A stretch of DNA of 52,304 nt from Phycisphaeraceae bacterium. GTDB taxonomy: Bacteria > Planctomycetota > Phycisphaerae > Phycisphaerales > Phycisphaeraceae. The stretch's first letter is position 1; each line of letters begins with the position of its first letter. This document shows, piece after piece, positions 41,429 to 49,380 of the stretch. Under the pieces are notes generated by a model, which saw only the letters and a program-made list of their open reading frames with translations, was not told the DNA's origin and did not search any database. The stretch is taken from the NCBI GenBank assembly GCA_028280965.1, contig JANQKT010000217.1, forward strand, positions 1 to 52,304, in the 5' to 3' direction. Position numbers and translations under genes: made by a program.

Positions 41429-41770
41429 ATGAAACTCGTCCTCGCCATCATCCAGCCCGACCGCCTCGAAGCGGTCCACCAATCGCTCATCGACGCGGAG
41501 ATCTTCCGCGTCAGCGTGTCGCGTTGCACCGGCCACGGCCAGCAGTCGGATCACGACCTGTACCGCGGCCAGGAGGTCACGCCAGACCTGATCCCGAAAG
41601 TGCGCTTAGAGATCGCGGTCAACGACGACTTCGTCGAACCCGCGGTCAAGGCCATCATGGCCGGGGCCCGGCACAACGGCGGGGAGATCGGCGACGGCAA
41701 GATCTTTGTCCTGCCCATGGACGACTGTATCCGTATCCGCACCGGCGAGCGCGGCGGCGAGGCGGTCTGA
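41429..41770 (+). CDS. PII nitrogen regulatory protein
   Basis: 113 aa. It is a trimeric sensor of ATP/ADP and 2-oxoglutarate that binds AmtB and other targets through its T-loop. Start MKLVLAIIQPDRLEAVHQSL, T-loop HDLYRGQEV with the modifiable Tyr (Tyr51 equivalent), and end GDGKIFVLPMDDCIRIRTGE. The base of the T-loop reads GHGQQSDHDLYRG where GlnB/GlnK have G-GRQKGH-ELYRG, so it is one residue shorter and loses the usual Arg-Gln-Lys. Linkage to amtB makes GlnK-type function likely; I leave the symbol open between glnB and glnK. Confidence 0.92.
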   Translation: MKLVLAIIQPDRLEAVHQSLIDAEIFRVSVSRCTGHGQQSDHDLYRGQEVTPDLIPKVRLEIAVNDDFVEPAVKAIMAGARHNGGEIGDGKIFVLPMDDCIRIRTGERGGEAV

Positions 41771-41796
41771 GCCGGAGCGCAGTTCGCCTGCGGTTG

Positions 41797-41805
41797 TGCT
41801 CTAAT
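41797..41805 (+). promoter_or_regulatory. Extended -10 of the ceramidase-like gene
   Basis: TGCTCTAAT (TGN plus TCTAAT), then 8 nt, then ATG 41814. The predicted leader is 0-2 nt. Confidence 0.4.
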
Positions 41806-41813
41806 TCATCTTG

Positions 41814-42524
41814 ATGCTGGCGCAGATCGATTGGCAACAGAAGGTTCTTGGGTACTGCGAGCGCGGCGACGACCCCTCGTTCTGGGCCGAGCCACTCAAC
41901 GCCTGGAGCAACAGCGCGTTCTGGGTCGCCGCGGCGGGTTTTGCGATCTACCTCGTAAGCACGCCGCCCGCGGGCGCCAACAACGACCCGTTGCGCCGGC
42001 CGGGCGTGCGTCGTGATCTTTGGCTGCTCAATGCCCTGCTCGTCGGGATCGGGGCGGGCAGTTTTTGCTTCCACACTTTCGCCGAGCGCTGGGCCGGGCT
42101 CGCGGATGTCGGCTTTATCGTGCTGTGGGTGTATTGGTACCTCTGGGTCACCGGCCGGCGGGTGCTGCGCTGGCGGGGCGTCTCCACGGCCGGCACGCTT
42201 GCTGCGCACCTGGGCCTGTCTATTGCACTGTTGGTGCTCACCGGCTGGTTCCTGATGAGCTACCTGCCGACCGCAGCAGCCGCCTACCTGCTCGCGCTGC
42301 ATGCCGCGCGTTTCCCGCTGCCCGGCCGACGCTGGCTGTGGGGTTCGGCGGTCGTGTTTACTGTCTCGATGGTCATGGCCGGGCTCGACCGCCCGCTGTG
42401 CGATGCCATCCCGATCGGCACGCACTTCCTCTGGCACATCTTCAACGCGGTCGCCCTGCTGCTCGGCTCGGTCGGGCTGGCGAAGAACATCGGGCTGTCG
42501 CCGATGACCAGAGCGGAGCGCTAG
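41814..42524 (+). CDS. Ceramidase-family (aPHC) membrane protein
   Basis: 236 aa. Seven or so membrane helices. Family motifs are CERGDDPSFWAEPLNAWSNS near the N-terminus, GSFCFHTFAERWAGLADVGF in the middle (metal-binding-type His and Asp), and GTHFLWHIFNAVAL near the end. These are the signatures of alkaline ceramidase/PAQR-like hydrolases. In bacteria the substrate is unproven. The stop overlaps that of the convergent DUF1080 gene in CTAG. The TTG three bases earlier is rejected as start. Confidence 0.85.
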   Translation: MLAQIDWQQKVLGYCERGDDPSFWAEPLNAWSNSAFWVAAAGFAIYLVSTPPAGANNDPLRRPGVRRDLWLLNALLVGIGAGSFCFHTFAERWAGLADVGFIVLWVYWYLWVTGRRVLRWRGVSTAGTLAAHLGLSIALLVLTGWFLMSYLPTAAAAYLLALHAARFPLPGRRWLWGSAVVFTVSMVMAGLDRPLCDAIPIGTHFLWHIFNAVALLLGSVGLAKNIGLSPMTRAER

Positions 42525-43207
42525 TCTTGCTCCGGCAGCGGCCGGATCTGCACCTTGCGGTACTCGATCGGGGTGCCTTCGGCCTGGAGACAGATCGCGC
42601 CGCTGTCGGCCGAGCAGTCCCAGGCCTCGTTGACCAGGTCGCCGTTGACGAAGACTTTGACGGTATCGCCGCGCGCCTGGACGATCATCGTGTTCCACTG
42701 CCCGAGCTTGTGCTCCGAACCGTCGGTTGTGTTCGGGGTGCGCCGGCCTTTGGTACGTTTCTCGGGGTCTTTGACCATGATTGTTTCGCCGATGACCCAG
42801 AAGTCGCCGGCGTTGTTGTTAGCGAGCTGGACCTCCAGCGACTTGGGCCAGATGCTGCGGTTGCGTGGCGTGGAGCAGTGGATGAGCAGGCCGGAGTTGC
42901 CACCCTTGCCCGGCCATCGCCACTGGACCTCGATCTCGTAGTCCGTGTAGTCGTGCTCGGTGCGGATCACGCCCCGCGGCTTGCCGGTGTTTTTGAGGAC
43001 GCCATCGACAACGGTGAAGACATCACCGGGTTTCGTGTCATCGCCCTCCAAGTCGTAGACCCAGCCGCTGAGGTCTTCGCTGTTGAACAGATCGATTGGT
43101 TTGTCCGGCGTGATCGGCTTGTCGGACGCGTGCTCCTCGGCGGCCGCCATAGGCAGCAGGCAGAGTGCGGCGAACAGGAAGGGGATTGCTGTCAATCGGT
43201 GTCGCAT
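42521..43207 (-). CDS. DUF1080 (3-keto-disaccharide hydrolase-like) secreted protein
   Basis: 228 aa from ATG 43207, with GGAG 6 nt upstream. Another ATG directly precedes it. The signal peptide (AIPFLFAALCLLPMAAA) is followed by a single beta-sandwich domain: IDLFNSEDLSGWVYDLEGDD, DYEIEVQWRWPGKGGNSGLL, SLEVQLANNNAGDFW and QWNTMIVQARGDTVKVFVNG. These are hallmarks of the DUF1080 family, which is greatly expanded in Planctomycetota and linked to polysaccharide breakdown. Substrate unknown. It is expected in the periplasm. Confidence 0.88.
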   Translation of the reverse strand: MRHRLTAIPFLFAALCLLPMAAAEEHASDKPITPDKPIDLFNSEDLSGWVYDLEGDDTKPGDVFTVVDGVLKNTGKPRGVIRTEHDYTDYEIEVQWRWPGKGGNSGLLIHCSTPRNRSIWPKSLEVQLANNNAGDFWVIGETIMVKDPEKRTKGRRTPNTTDGSEHKLGQWNTMIVQARGDTVKVFVNGDLVNEAWDCSADSGAICLQAEGTPIEYRKVQIRPLPEQD

Positions 43208-43303
43208 CATCTGCTCCGTGCGGGTTGTTGTGTCCAGATGCTGTTTCGAGATCGACGCGTCGGCGGAACGATCCGTACGCGCACGCGACCGGTTGGCGAG
43301 CTG

Positions 43304-43849
43304 TTAATCGCCGGGCGTCCAGGGCACGTCCTCGACGCCCGCCTCGAAATTCGCTCGGCGGGCCAGTGCAAACAAGAGGTCGGCCAGGCGGTTGAGATAA
43401 ATCAGCGCCGCGGGATCAACCGGCTCCTGCTCGGCCAGCGCGGCCACACACCGCTCGGCGCGGCGGCAGACCGTCCGGGCCAGGTGCAACCGGGCGGCCA
43501 GGACGGTCCCGCCGGGCAGGATGAAGGTGCGCAGCGGCGGCAGCGGCTCGCAGGCGGTGTCGATCCGGGCCTCGAGCTCCGCGGCATGATCGGCCGTTAA
43601 TCGGGCGGGCGAGGCTTGAGCCGACGCGGGGGTCGCCAATTGGGCCCCCAGATCGAACAATCGCCGCTGAACGGTAATAAGCGGGCCCCGCACCGCGTCA
43701 ATCAAGCAGTCGGCTAGCGACAGGCCGATCGCGGCGTTCAGTTCATCGACGCAGCCGTAGGCATCGACCCGCAGGTGGTGCTTGGGGACCCGCTGACCAC
43801 CGATCAGGTCGGTCAGCCCGTCATCGCCACGCTTGGTGTAGAGCTTCAT
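43304..43849 (-). CDS. Cob(I)alamin adenosyltransferase, PduO type
   Basis: 181 aa. It transfers the adenosyl group of ATP to reduced cobalamin, giving coenzyme B12. The N-terminus MKLYTKRGDDGLTDLIGGQR is the PduO ATP-binding loop, followed by DAYGCVDELNAAIGLS and, near the end, YLNRLADLLFALARRAN. The five-helix fold is complete. The frame is open further upstream, but ATG 43849 begins exactly at the conserved motif and lies 6 nt after TATGAT. No B12-dependent enzyme is in the window. Confidence 0.93.
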   Translation of the reverse strand: MKLYTKRGDDGLTDLIGGQRVPKHHLRVDAYGCVDELNAAIGLSLADCLIDAVRGPLITVQRRLFDLGAQLATPASAQASPARLTADHAAELEARIDTACEPLPPLRTFILPGGTVLAARLHLARTVCRRAERCVAALAEQEPVDPAALIYLNRLADLLFALARRANFEAGVEDVPWTPGD

Positions 43850-43855
43850 GGCCGC

Positions 43856-43861
43856 ATCATA
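43856..43861 (-). promoter_or_regulatory. Leaderless-type -10 of the adenosyltransferase gene
   Basis: TATGAT on the minus strand, then exactly 6 nt (GCGGCC), then ATG 43849. Confidence 0.6.
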
Positions 43862-43900
43862 CGCCCTCGCGGGTCCGAGCCGGAATCGACCGATAGAGAC

Positions 43901-43909
43901 TGATATACT
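43901..43909 (+). promoter_or_regulatory. Extended -10 of the small secreted protein gene
   Basis: TGATATACT (TGN plus TATACT), about 42 nt before ATG 43951. A second hexamer, GATATC, ends 7 nt before the same ATG. Confidence 0.4.
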
Positions 43910-43950
43910 CCTGCCCCGCCGCTGACCCCGCCTGACTGATATCCCGCCTG

Positions 43951-44337
43951 ATGACCGCGATGACCTACCGTTTACGACCCCTGATCCTGCTGCTGATGCT
44001 GGCCTGCCTGACTGCGTGGGCACAGCCCTCGGCTGCAGCGCGCCTCGCGTCGGTCAGCGGGGAGGCGGGGGCCGAGAGTGTCCGCGATTCATCCACGTTC
44101 AAGCTCGGCGAACAAGACGAGCTCACCATCAGCTACAACATCACCAAGACCGGCGACGCGTGCAACGTCCAGGTCCGGCTCTTCCGCAAACAGGGCGACG
44201 AATGGCGCGTCGTCACCATCGTGCACCAGACGAAAGGGACCAGCCGGGGCAACAAGAACACAACACTGCCCGCGGGTGATTACAAGATCGAGGTCGTTGC
44301 GACCGACGCACGCTTTTCGGTGACGGTTGATAATTGA
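43951..44337 (+). CDS. Small secreted protein, unknown function
   Basis: 128 aa. A signal peptide (LILLLMLACLTAWAQPSAA) is followed by an all-beta domain (FKLGEQDELTISYNITKTGD, CNVQVRLFRKQGDEWRVVTI, GDYKIEVVATDARFSVTV). This resembles small beta-sandwich exported proteins, but I recognise no named family. ATG 43951 and ATG 43960 are both possible starts. Convergent with lon, 7 bp apart. Location in the periplasm or outside is inferred. Confidence 0.7.
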   Translation: MTAMTYRLRPLILLLMLACLTAWAQPSAAARLASVSGEAGAESVRDSSTFKLGEQDELTISYNITKTGDACNVQVRLFRKQGDEWRVVTIVHQTKGTSRGNKNTTLPAGDYKIEVVATDARFSVTVDN

Positions 44338-44344
44338 GCCTGAC

Positions 44345-46783
44345 TTAGCCTGCCCGCTTCGGCTTCAGACCCGGGATCGCCAGCTTCAGGACCTGGTCTA
44401 CATCCTCAACCAACTTGATTGTTAGCCGCTTGCGGACCGCGGGGTCGATCTCGTCGAGGTCGCGCCGGTTCTGCTCGGGCAGCAGCACGGTATCGATGCC
44501 CAGCCGGTCGGCGGCGAGGGTTTTCTCCTTGACCCCGCCGATGGCCAGCACCTTGCCGCGAAGCGTGATCTCACCTGTCATCGCCAGGCCCTTCTTCACC
44601 GGCCTGCCGGTCATCAGAGACACGATCGCGGTGTACATCGCCACGCCCGCGGACGGGCCGTCCTTTGGCACCGCGCCGGCGGGGACATGGATGTGCTGGT
44701 CGCTGTCGGCTATGACGCCCGGCTCACAGCCCAACGACTCCGCTCGGCTCTTGAATAGCGACAGCGCCGCCTGGGCGGACTCCTTCATCACGTCCCCGAT
44801 CTGACCAGTCAGCTTGACGTTGCCCTTGCCGGCGTAGCGGGTCGCCTCGATGAACAACACCTCCCCGCCGACAGACGTGTACGCCAAACCGAGCACGACG
44901 CCGGGCACGCCGGTACGCGTGTCCAGGTCACGGATATATTTCTCGGCACCGAGATAATCGGGCACGGCGGCGGCATCGATAAGCGCCTTGGCAGGCACCC
45001 GCCGGGCTTGCGCGACCTTCGCCGCCACGCCGCGGCACACCGCGCCGACCTGCCGCTCGAGCTCGCGCACGCCGGCCTCGCGCGTGTAGCCGTCAATGAT
45101 CTTACGCAGGCCATCGGCACGGAACGCGCAGTTGCTCGCCTTCAATCCGTGGTCTTTCATCTGCCGTGGCACGAGGTACTTGCGCGCGATCGCCAGCTTG
45201 TCGTGGTCTGTATAGCCGGGGATCTCGATCATCTCCAGCCGGTCCTGCAGCGCAGGCGGGATGTTGCCGACGTAGTTCGCTGTGCAGATGAACATCACTT
45301 TCGACAGGTCAAACGGCACATCGAGGTAGCGGTCGGTGAAGGCGTGGTTCTGCCGCGGGTCGAGCACCTCGAGCAGCGCGCTCGCCGGGTCGCCGCGGAA
45401 GTCGTTGCCCAGCTTGTCCAACTCGTCGAGCATGATGACGGGGTTGTTCGTGCCGCATCGGCGGACCTCCTGGATCAGCCGGCCGGGCATCGCACCGATG
45501 TACGTCCGCCGGTGCCCGCGTACCTCTGCTTCGTCACGCACCCCGCCCAGCGAGATCCGCGCGAACCGGCGGCCCAGCGCCTCTGCGATCGACTGACCCA
45601 GCGAGGTCTTGCCCACCCCCGGCGGGCCGACCAGACACAAAATCGCGCCCCGCCCGTCCGGGTTCAGCTTCCGCACCGCGAGGTACTCGATCAGCCGCTT
45701 CTTGACCTTGTCCAGATCAAAATGGTCGCGATCCAGGATCTCGCGGGCGTGCCTGAGGTCCAGCCGGTCCTTGCTTACCTTGCTCCAGGGCAGCTCCGCG
45801 ATCAGTTCGACGTAGCTCATGATCACCGAGTACTCCGGGCTCGCCGGCGGGATCATCTCCAGGCGCGAGAGCTCGCGTTCGGTCTCGTCCATCACCTTCT
45901 CGGGCGGCGCGGCCTCGACCAGCCGCCGGTGCAGGTCGTCGATCACCTCCGCCGAGCCGTCGCCCTCGCCGAGTTCCTCTTGGATCGCGCGCATCTGCTC
46001 GCGCAGGTATAGCCGGCGTTGGCCCTCGCCGATGCTCGCCTCGACGTCCTGCTGGATCTTGTTCTGCAGCCGCGCGAGCTGGAGCTGCTGGCTGAGCAGA
46101 CGGTGCACTTCTTTCGCACGCTTGCTGACGCTCAGTTCGTCGAGAAGCCGCTGCTTGTCGGGCAGGCCGATGTCCAGGTTCGCCGCGAGGTAGTCAACCA
46201 GGCCCGCGGGCGACTCGACGTTCATGAGGACATTGCGCGCCTGGTCGGGCGCGTTTGGCGTCAGGTCGATCAGCTCCAGCGCGAGATCGCGCAGCTGATT
46301 GACCGTCGCGGTAAAGGCTCGACCGCGCCCCGGCTTTTGGTTGAGGGGCGTGACCCGCGCGGTCATGTACGGCCGGGCCTTGACCAGCTTGTCCAGCCGG
46401 ATGCGGTCCATGCCGTGGACGATCAGCGTCATCGTCTCGTCCTGCTGGCGGATGAGCTTGAGCGCGACCGCCGCGGTGCCGGTCTTGTACACGCCGTCGA
46501 AGCCCGGCTCCTCCTGCTCCTCGTCGATCTGCGCCGCCAAGCCGATGACCTTCGACTTGGCCAGCGATTGCTCGAGCAGCTGCCTGCTCGACGCCCGGCC
46601 GATGCCCAGCGGGATGATCGTTCCGGGGAAAACGATCGTCCCGCGCACCGGCAGGATCGGCAGCCGGGAAGGGATGTCCGGCTCGCCCACGACCTCCGCG
46701 ACAGCGCCGGCAGGGTCCTGCAACACCGTCGTGCCTGAGGGCTTCTTCGCCCGTTTCCGCTTGGTTGTCCGCTTTTTGCTCAC
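44345..46783 (-). CDS. lon: ATP-dependent Lon protease
   Basis: 812 aa from a GTG, with AGGAAG 10 nt upstream. It degrades damaged and regulatory proteins. A basic N-terminal extension (KKRTTKRKRAKKP) precedes the LON substrate-binding domain (LPILPVRGTIVFPGTIIPLG, then to about 240), the coiled-coil, and the AAA+ domain with Walker A GPPGVGKTSLG and Walker B VIMLDELDK. The protease domain has the Ser in KDGPSAGVAM and the Lys in GGVKEKTLAA, the Ser-Lys dyad. The length is typical (about 780-820). Divergent from folE2. Confidence 0.96.
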   Translation of the reverse strand: MSKKRTTKRKRAKKPSGTTVLQDPAGAVAEVVGEPDIPSRLPILPVRGTIVFPGTIIPLGIGRASSRQLLEQSLAKSKVIGLAAQIDEEQEEPGFDGVYKTGTAAVALKLIRQQDETMTLIVHGMDRIRLDKLVKARPYMTARVTPLNQKPGRGRAFTATVNQLRDLALELIDLTPNAPDQARNVLMNVESPAGLVDYLAANLDIGLPDKQRLLDELSVSKRAKEVHRLLSQQLQLARLQNKIQQDVEASIGEGQRRLYLREQMRAIQEELGEGDGSAEVIDDLHRRLVEAAPPEKVMDETERELSRLEMIPPASPEYSVIMSYVELIAELPWSKVSKDRLDLRHAREILDRDHFDLDKVKKRLIEYLAVRKLNPDGRGAILCLVGPPGVGKTSLGQSIAEALGRRFARISLGGVRDEAEVRGHRRTYIGAMPGRLIQEVRRCGTNNPVIMLDELDKLGNDFRGDPASALLEVLDPRQNHAFTDRYLDVPFDLSKVMFICTANYVGNIPPALQDRLEMIEIPGYTDHDKLAIARKYLVPRQMKDHGLKASNCAFRADGLRKIIDGYTREAGVRELERQVGAVCRGVAAKVAQARRVPAKALIDAAAVPDYLGAEKYIRDLDTRTGVPGVVLGLAYTSVGGEVLFIEATRYAGKGNVKLTGQIGDVMKESAQAALSLFKSRAESLGCEPGVIADSDQHIHVPAGAVPKDGPSAGVAMYTAIVSLMTGRPVKKGLAMTGEITLRGKVLAIGGVKEKTLAADRLGIDTVLLPEQNRRDLDEIDPAVRKRLTIKLVEDVDQVLKLAIPGLKPKRAG

Positions 46784-46868
46784 GCGCTATTGGCTTCCTT
46801 AATCCGCATCTTGATTCCTGACCGGCCGCCTTAACTGAGCCGCCGGCACCCGCGACCCCTAACCATAT

Positions 46869-46897
46869 GCCGCGGACGCCGCTTTTTGCTCCGCGGC
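46869..46897. repeat. Inverted repeat between lon and folE2
   Basis: GCCGCGGA (46869-46876) and TCCGCGGC (46890-46897) pair around a 13-nt loop. It is in the 228-bp divergent spacer, a position suited to a regulator site. Confidence 0.4.
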
Positions 46898-46952
46898 GTA
46901 ACAAGCACGGGCCCGCGAGCATCTGTAGCCCTTGACAAATCAGCGCCGCGGA

Positions 46953-46981
46953 TTGTCGGGGCCCATTCAGCGGCCTACAAT
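46953..46981 (+). promoter_or_regulatory. folE2 promoter
   Basis: TTGTCG (46953-46958), 17 nt, TACAAT (46976-46981). The leader to ATG 47012 is about 24 nt. A TTGACA at 46932 is too far (38 nt) from this -10 to pair with it. Confidence 0.5.
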
Positions 46982-47011
46982 CGCTCGTTTACCCTCGCCC
47001 TGTTGCATTGT

Positions 47012-47854
47012 ATGAAAGTCCCCGCCATGACACCGCAACCATCATCCACTGCCCCCGACCAAACCGCGATGCCCGACGTCCAGGGCAGCGCCGACTCCCG
47101 GCAGGTGCCGATCAACAAGGTCGGGGTCAAGGACATCCGCTACCCGATCGCGCTCAAGTGCCCGGCGACAGGCGGGAAGCAGCACACCGTCGCCATGGTC
47201 AACATGTACGTCGCCCTGCCGCACTACCAGAAGGGCACGCACATGAGCCGGTTCCTGGAGGTGCTCAACCGCCACCACCAGGGCATCGATTCGAGCGATG
47301 TGATGGAGGTCGCCCGCGATATGAAAGACCGCCTCGAGGCCGAGGAGGCGCACCTGCAGATGAGCTTCCCCTACTTCATCGATAAGAAGGCCCCGGTCAC
47401 CGGCCAGCCGGGCAAGCTCGACATCGAGGTCACCTTCGAGGCCGTCGCCAACGGCACCGAGGATATCGTGCTGGGCATCAAGGTCCCCGCGACGTCGCTG
47501 TGCCCTTGCTCGAAAGAGATCTCAGAATACGGCGCCCACAACCAGCGGTGCGAGATGGAGGCGCAGGTCCGTTTCGTCGATGGCCAGTTCATGTGGATCG
47601 AGGAGCTGTTCGAGCTGGTCGAAAAGTGCGCGAGCACACAGGTCTTCGCGGTGCTCAAACGCCCGGACGAGAAACAGGTCACCGAGGCGGCCTACGACAA
47701 CCCGAAGTTCGTCGAGGACATCGTCCGCGACCTGGCTATCGCGATGGACGACGAGCCGCGGATCGCCTGGTACCGTGTGGCGAGCGAGAACTTCGAATCG
47801 ATCCACAACCACAACGCGTACGCGGTGGTCGAGCGGGACAAGCGCGAAGATTAG
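47012..47854 (+). CDS. folE2: GTP cyclohydrolase FolE2 (type IB)
   Basis: 280 aa from ATG 47012 (ATG 47027 is also possible). It converts GTP to 7,8-dihydroneopterin triphosphate, the shared precursor of folate and queuosine, and can use metals other than zinc. Visible: DIRYPIALKCPATGGKQHTV, KGTHMSRFLEVLNRHH, and the metal-binding SLCPCSKEIS. HNHNAYAVVE is near the end. The fold is the T-fold FolE2 type, unrelated in detail to FolE. It probably feeds folK, queD and queE. The frame is open upstream to 46886, but that part lies before the promoter. Confidence 0.93.
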   Translation: MKVPAMTPQPSSTAPDQTAMPDVQGSADSRQVPINKVGVKDIRYPIALKCPATGGKQHTVAMVNMYVALPHYQKGTHMSRFLEVLNRHHQGIDSSDVMEVARDMKDRLEAEEAHLQMSFPYFIDKKAPVTGQPGKLDIEVTFEAVANGTEDIVLGIKVPATSLCPCSKEISEYGAHNQRCEMEAQVRFVDGQFMWIEELFELVEKCASTQVFAVLKRPDEKQVTEAAYDNPKFVEDIVRDLAIAMDDEPRIAWYRVASENFESIHNHNAYAVVERDKRED

Positions 47855-47869
47855 TAATTCAATACAGCC

Positions 47870-47885
47870 CCGCATGTGAATGCGG
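47870..47885. terminator. Weak hairpin between convergent folE2 and DUF1501 genes
   Basis: CCGCAT and ATGCGG form a perfect 6-bp stem with loop GTGA. No U-tract follows on either strand, so it is at best a weak, perhaps Rho-assisted, terminator. Confidence 0.35.
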
Positions 47886-47896
47886 TGCTATTCGCA

Positions 47897-49363
47897 TCAC
47901 GCGATGAGGCCCTTCACCACGCGCGCCGGCTCGACGCCGGTCAGCTTCACATCCAGGCCCTGATACTTGACGCTTAACCGCGCGTGGTCAATGCCCAGCA
48001 GGTGCAGCATCGTCGCGTGCAGGTCGCGGACGTGGCAGATCTTGTCAACGGCGTTGTAGCCGAGCTCATCGGTCTCGCCGTAGCTCACCCCGCCCCGCAC
48101 CCCGCCGCCGGCGAGGAACATCGAGAAGCCCTTGATGTGGTGGTCCCGGCCGATGCCGCGTTGGCTCATCGGCGTCCGCCCGAACTCGCCGCCCCAGACG
48201 ATCAGCGTCTCGTCGAGCATGCCGCGACGCTTGAGATCGGTGATCAGCGCGGCGGTGGCACGGTCGGCGGTCTGGGTACACTTGGCCAGGTGCTTGTCCA
48301 TACCGTCGTGGTGGTCCCAGCCGCGGTGGTAGAGGTGGATAAAGCGCACGCCACGCTCGGCCAGCCGACGGGCCAGCAGGCAATTGCTCGCGAACGTTCC
48401 GTCGCCAGGCTTGCAGCCGTAGAGCTCAAACACGTCCTCCGGCTCATCGGAGAGGTCGGTCAGCTCGGGCACCGCGGTCTGCATCTTGAACGCCAGCTCG
48501 TACTGCGCAATCCGTGACTCGATCTCCGGGTCGTGGTGCTCGGCGTTGCGCAGCCGGTTCATCTCCTGCACCGCGTTGATCAGGTGCTCCTGCTGCGTCT
48601 TCTTAATACCCGGCGGGTTGTAGACGTAGTGCACCGGGTCGCCGATCGCGTTCAGCTCGACACCGGAATAACGCGAGGGCAGAAAACCCGAGGACCACTG
48701 CCGCGACGCGATCGGCTGGGGGTTGCGGGACTTGGCGTCGGAGACCAGCACGATGAACCCTGGCAGGTCTTCGCTGAGCGAGCCCAGCCCGTAGTTCACC
48801 CACGAGCCCATGCTCGGCCGGCCGCTGATCGCGGTGCCCGTGTTCATAAACGTGTGTGCCGGGTCGTGGTTGATCTGCTCGGTGACCATGGACTTCACGA
48901 CCGCGATCTCATCGGCGACCGAGCCGATGTGCGGCAGGTAGTCGCTGATCAGCAGCCCGCCTTTGCCGTATCGCTTGAACGGCTTGATCGGCCCCAGGCA
49001 ATTGAGCTTCTGTCCCTGGAGCTGCGCGATCGGTTGGCCCTTGGTGAAGGATTCGGGCATCGGCTTGCCGTCCATCTCGGCGAGCCTGGGCTTGTAGTCG
49101 AAGGTCTCGAGGTGGCTCGGGCCGCCGGCCATGCAGAGGAAGATGACGCGCTTGGCCTTGGGCGCAACGTGCAGCGGGTCGATCGCGCCCTTCAGCGGGT
49201 CGGGCGGTGCAGCCGCGGAGGCCTGGTCGGCCTGCATGAGACCACCGAGCGCCAACGCGCCGATCCCGAGCGACGCCTGGCCGAGGAACCGGCGGCGCGT
49301 GACGTGCTGGAACCGCTCATACTCCTGGTGGACCCGCTCGGCGTAGTCGGCATGGATAGACAT
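47897..49363 (-). CDS. DUF1501 protein with Tat signal
   Basis: 488 aa from ATG 49363. The twin-arginine signal is TRRRFLGQASLGIGALALGG (about residues 22-41), so it is exported folded. The body has the DUF1501/sulfatase-like alkaline-phosphatase superfamily features: FLCMAGGPSHLETFDYKP, HDPAHTFMNTG, and GGEFGRTPMSQRG then GRDHHIKGFSMF. These metal-site residues look intact. The family is abundant in Planctomycetota and usually paired with a DUF1549/DUF1553 cytochrome protein, as here (17 bp upstream). The substrate is not known. Confidence 0.9.
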   Translation of the reverse strand: MSIHADYAERVHQEYERFQHVTRRRFLGQASLGIGALALGGLMQADQASAAAPPDPLKGAIDPLHVAPKAKRVIFLCMAGGPSHLETFDYKPRLAEMDGKPMPESFTKGQPIAQLQGQKLNCLGPIKPFKRYGKGGLLISDYLPHIGSVADEIAVVKSMVTEQINHDPAHTFMNTGTAISGRPSMGSWVNYGLGSLSEDLPGFIVLVSDAKSRNPQPIASRQWSSGFLPSRYSGVELNAIGDPVHYVYNPPGIKKTQQEHLINAVQEMNRLRNAEHHDPEIESRIAQYELAFKMQTAVPELTDLSDEPEDVFELYGCKPGDGTFASNCLLARRLAERGVRFIHLYHRGWDHHDGMDKHLAKCTQTADRATAALITDLKRRGMLDETLIVWGGEFGRTPMSQRGIGRDHHIKGFSMFLAGGGVRGGVSYGETDELGYNAVDKICHVRDLHATMLHLLGIDHARLSVKYQGLDVKLTGVEPARVVKGLIA

Positions 49364-49380
49364 CAGCAACTCACTTCGGT

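Noticed and set aside
43211-43303. Cobalamin riboswitch near the adenosyltransferase gene
   Set aside because: This spacer is too short for a cobalamin riboswitch and lies downstream of the gene. The upstream side has a -10 directly at the ATG, leaving no leader.
46932-46937. TTGACA as the -35 of folE2
   Set aside because: It is 38 nt from the TACAAT. TTGTCG at 46953 has the correct 17-nt spacing.
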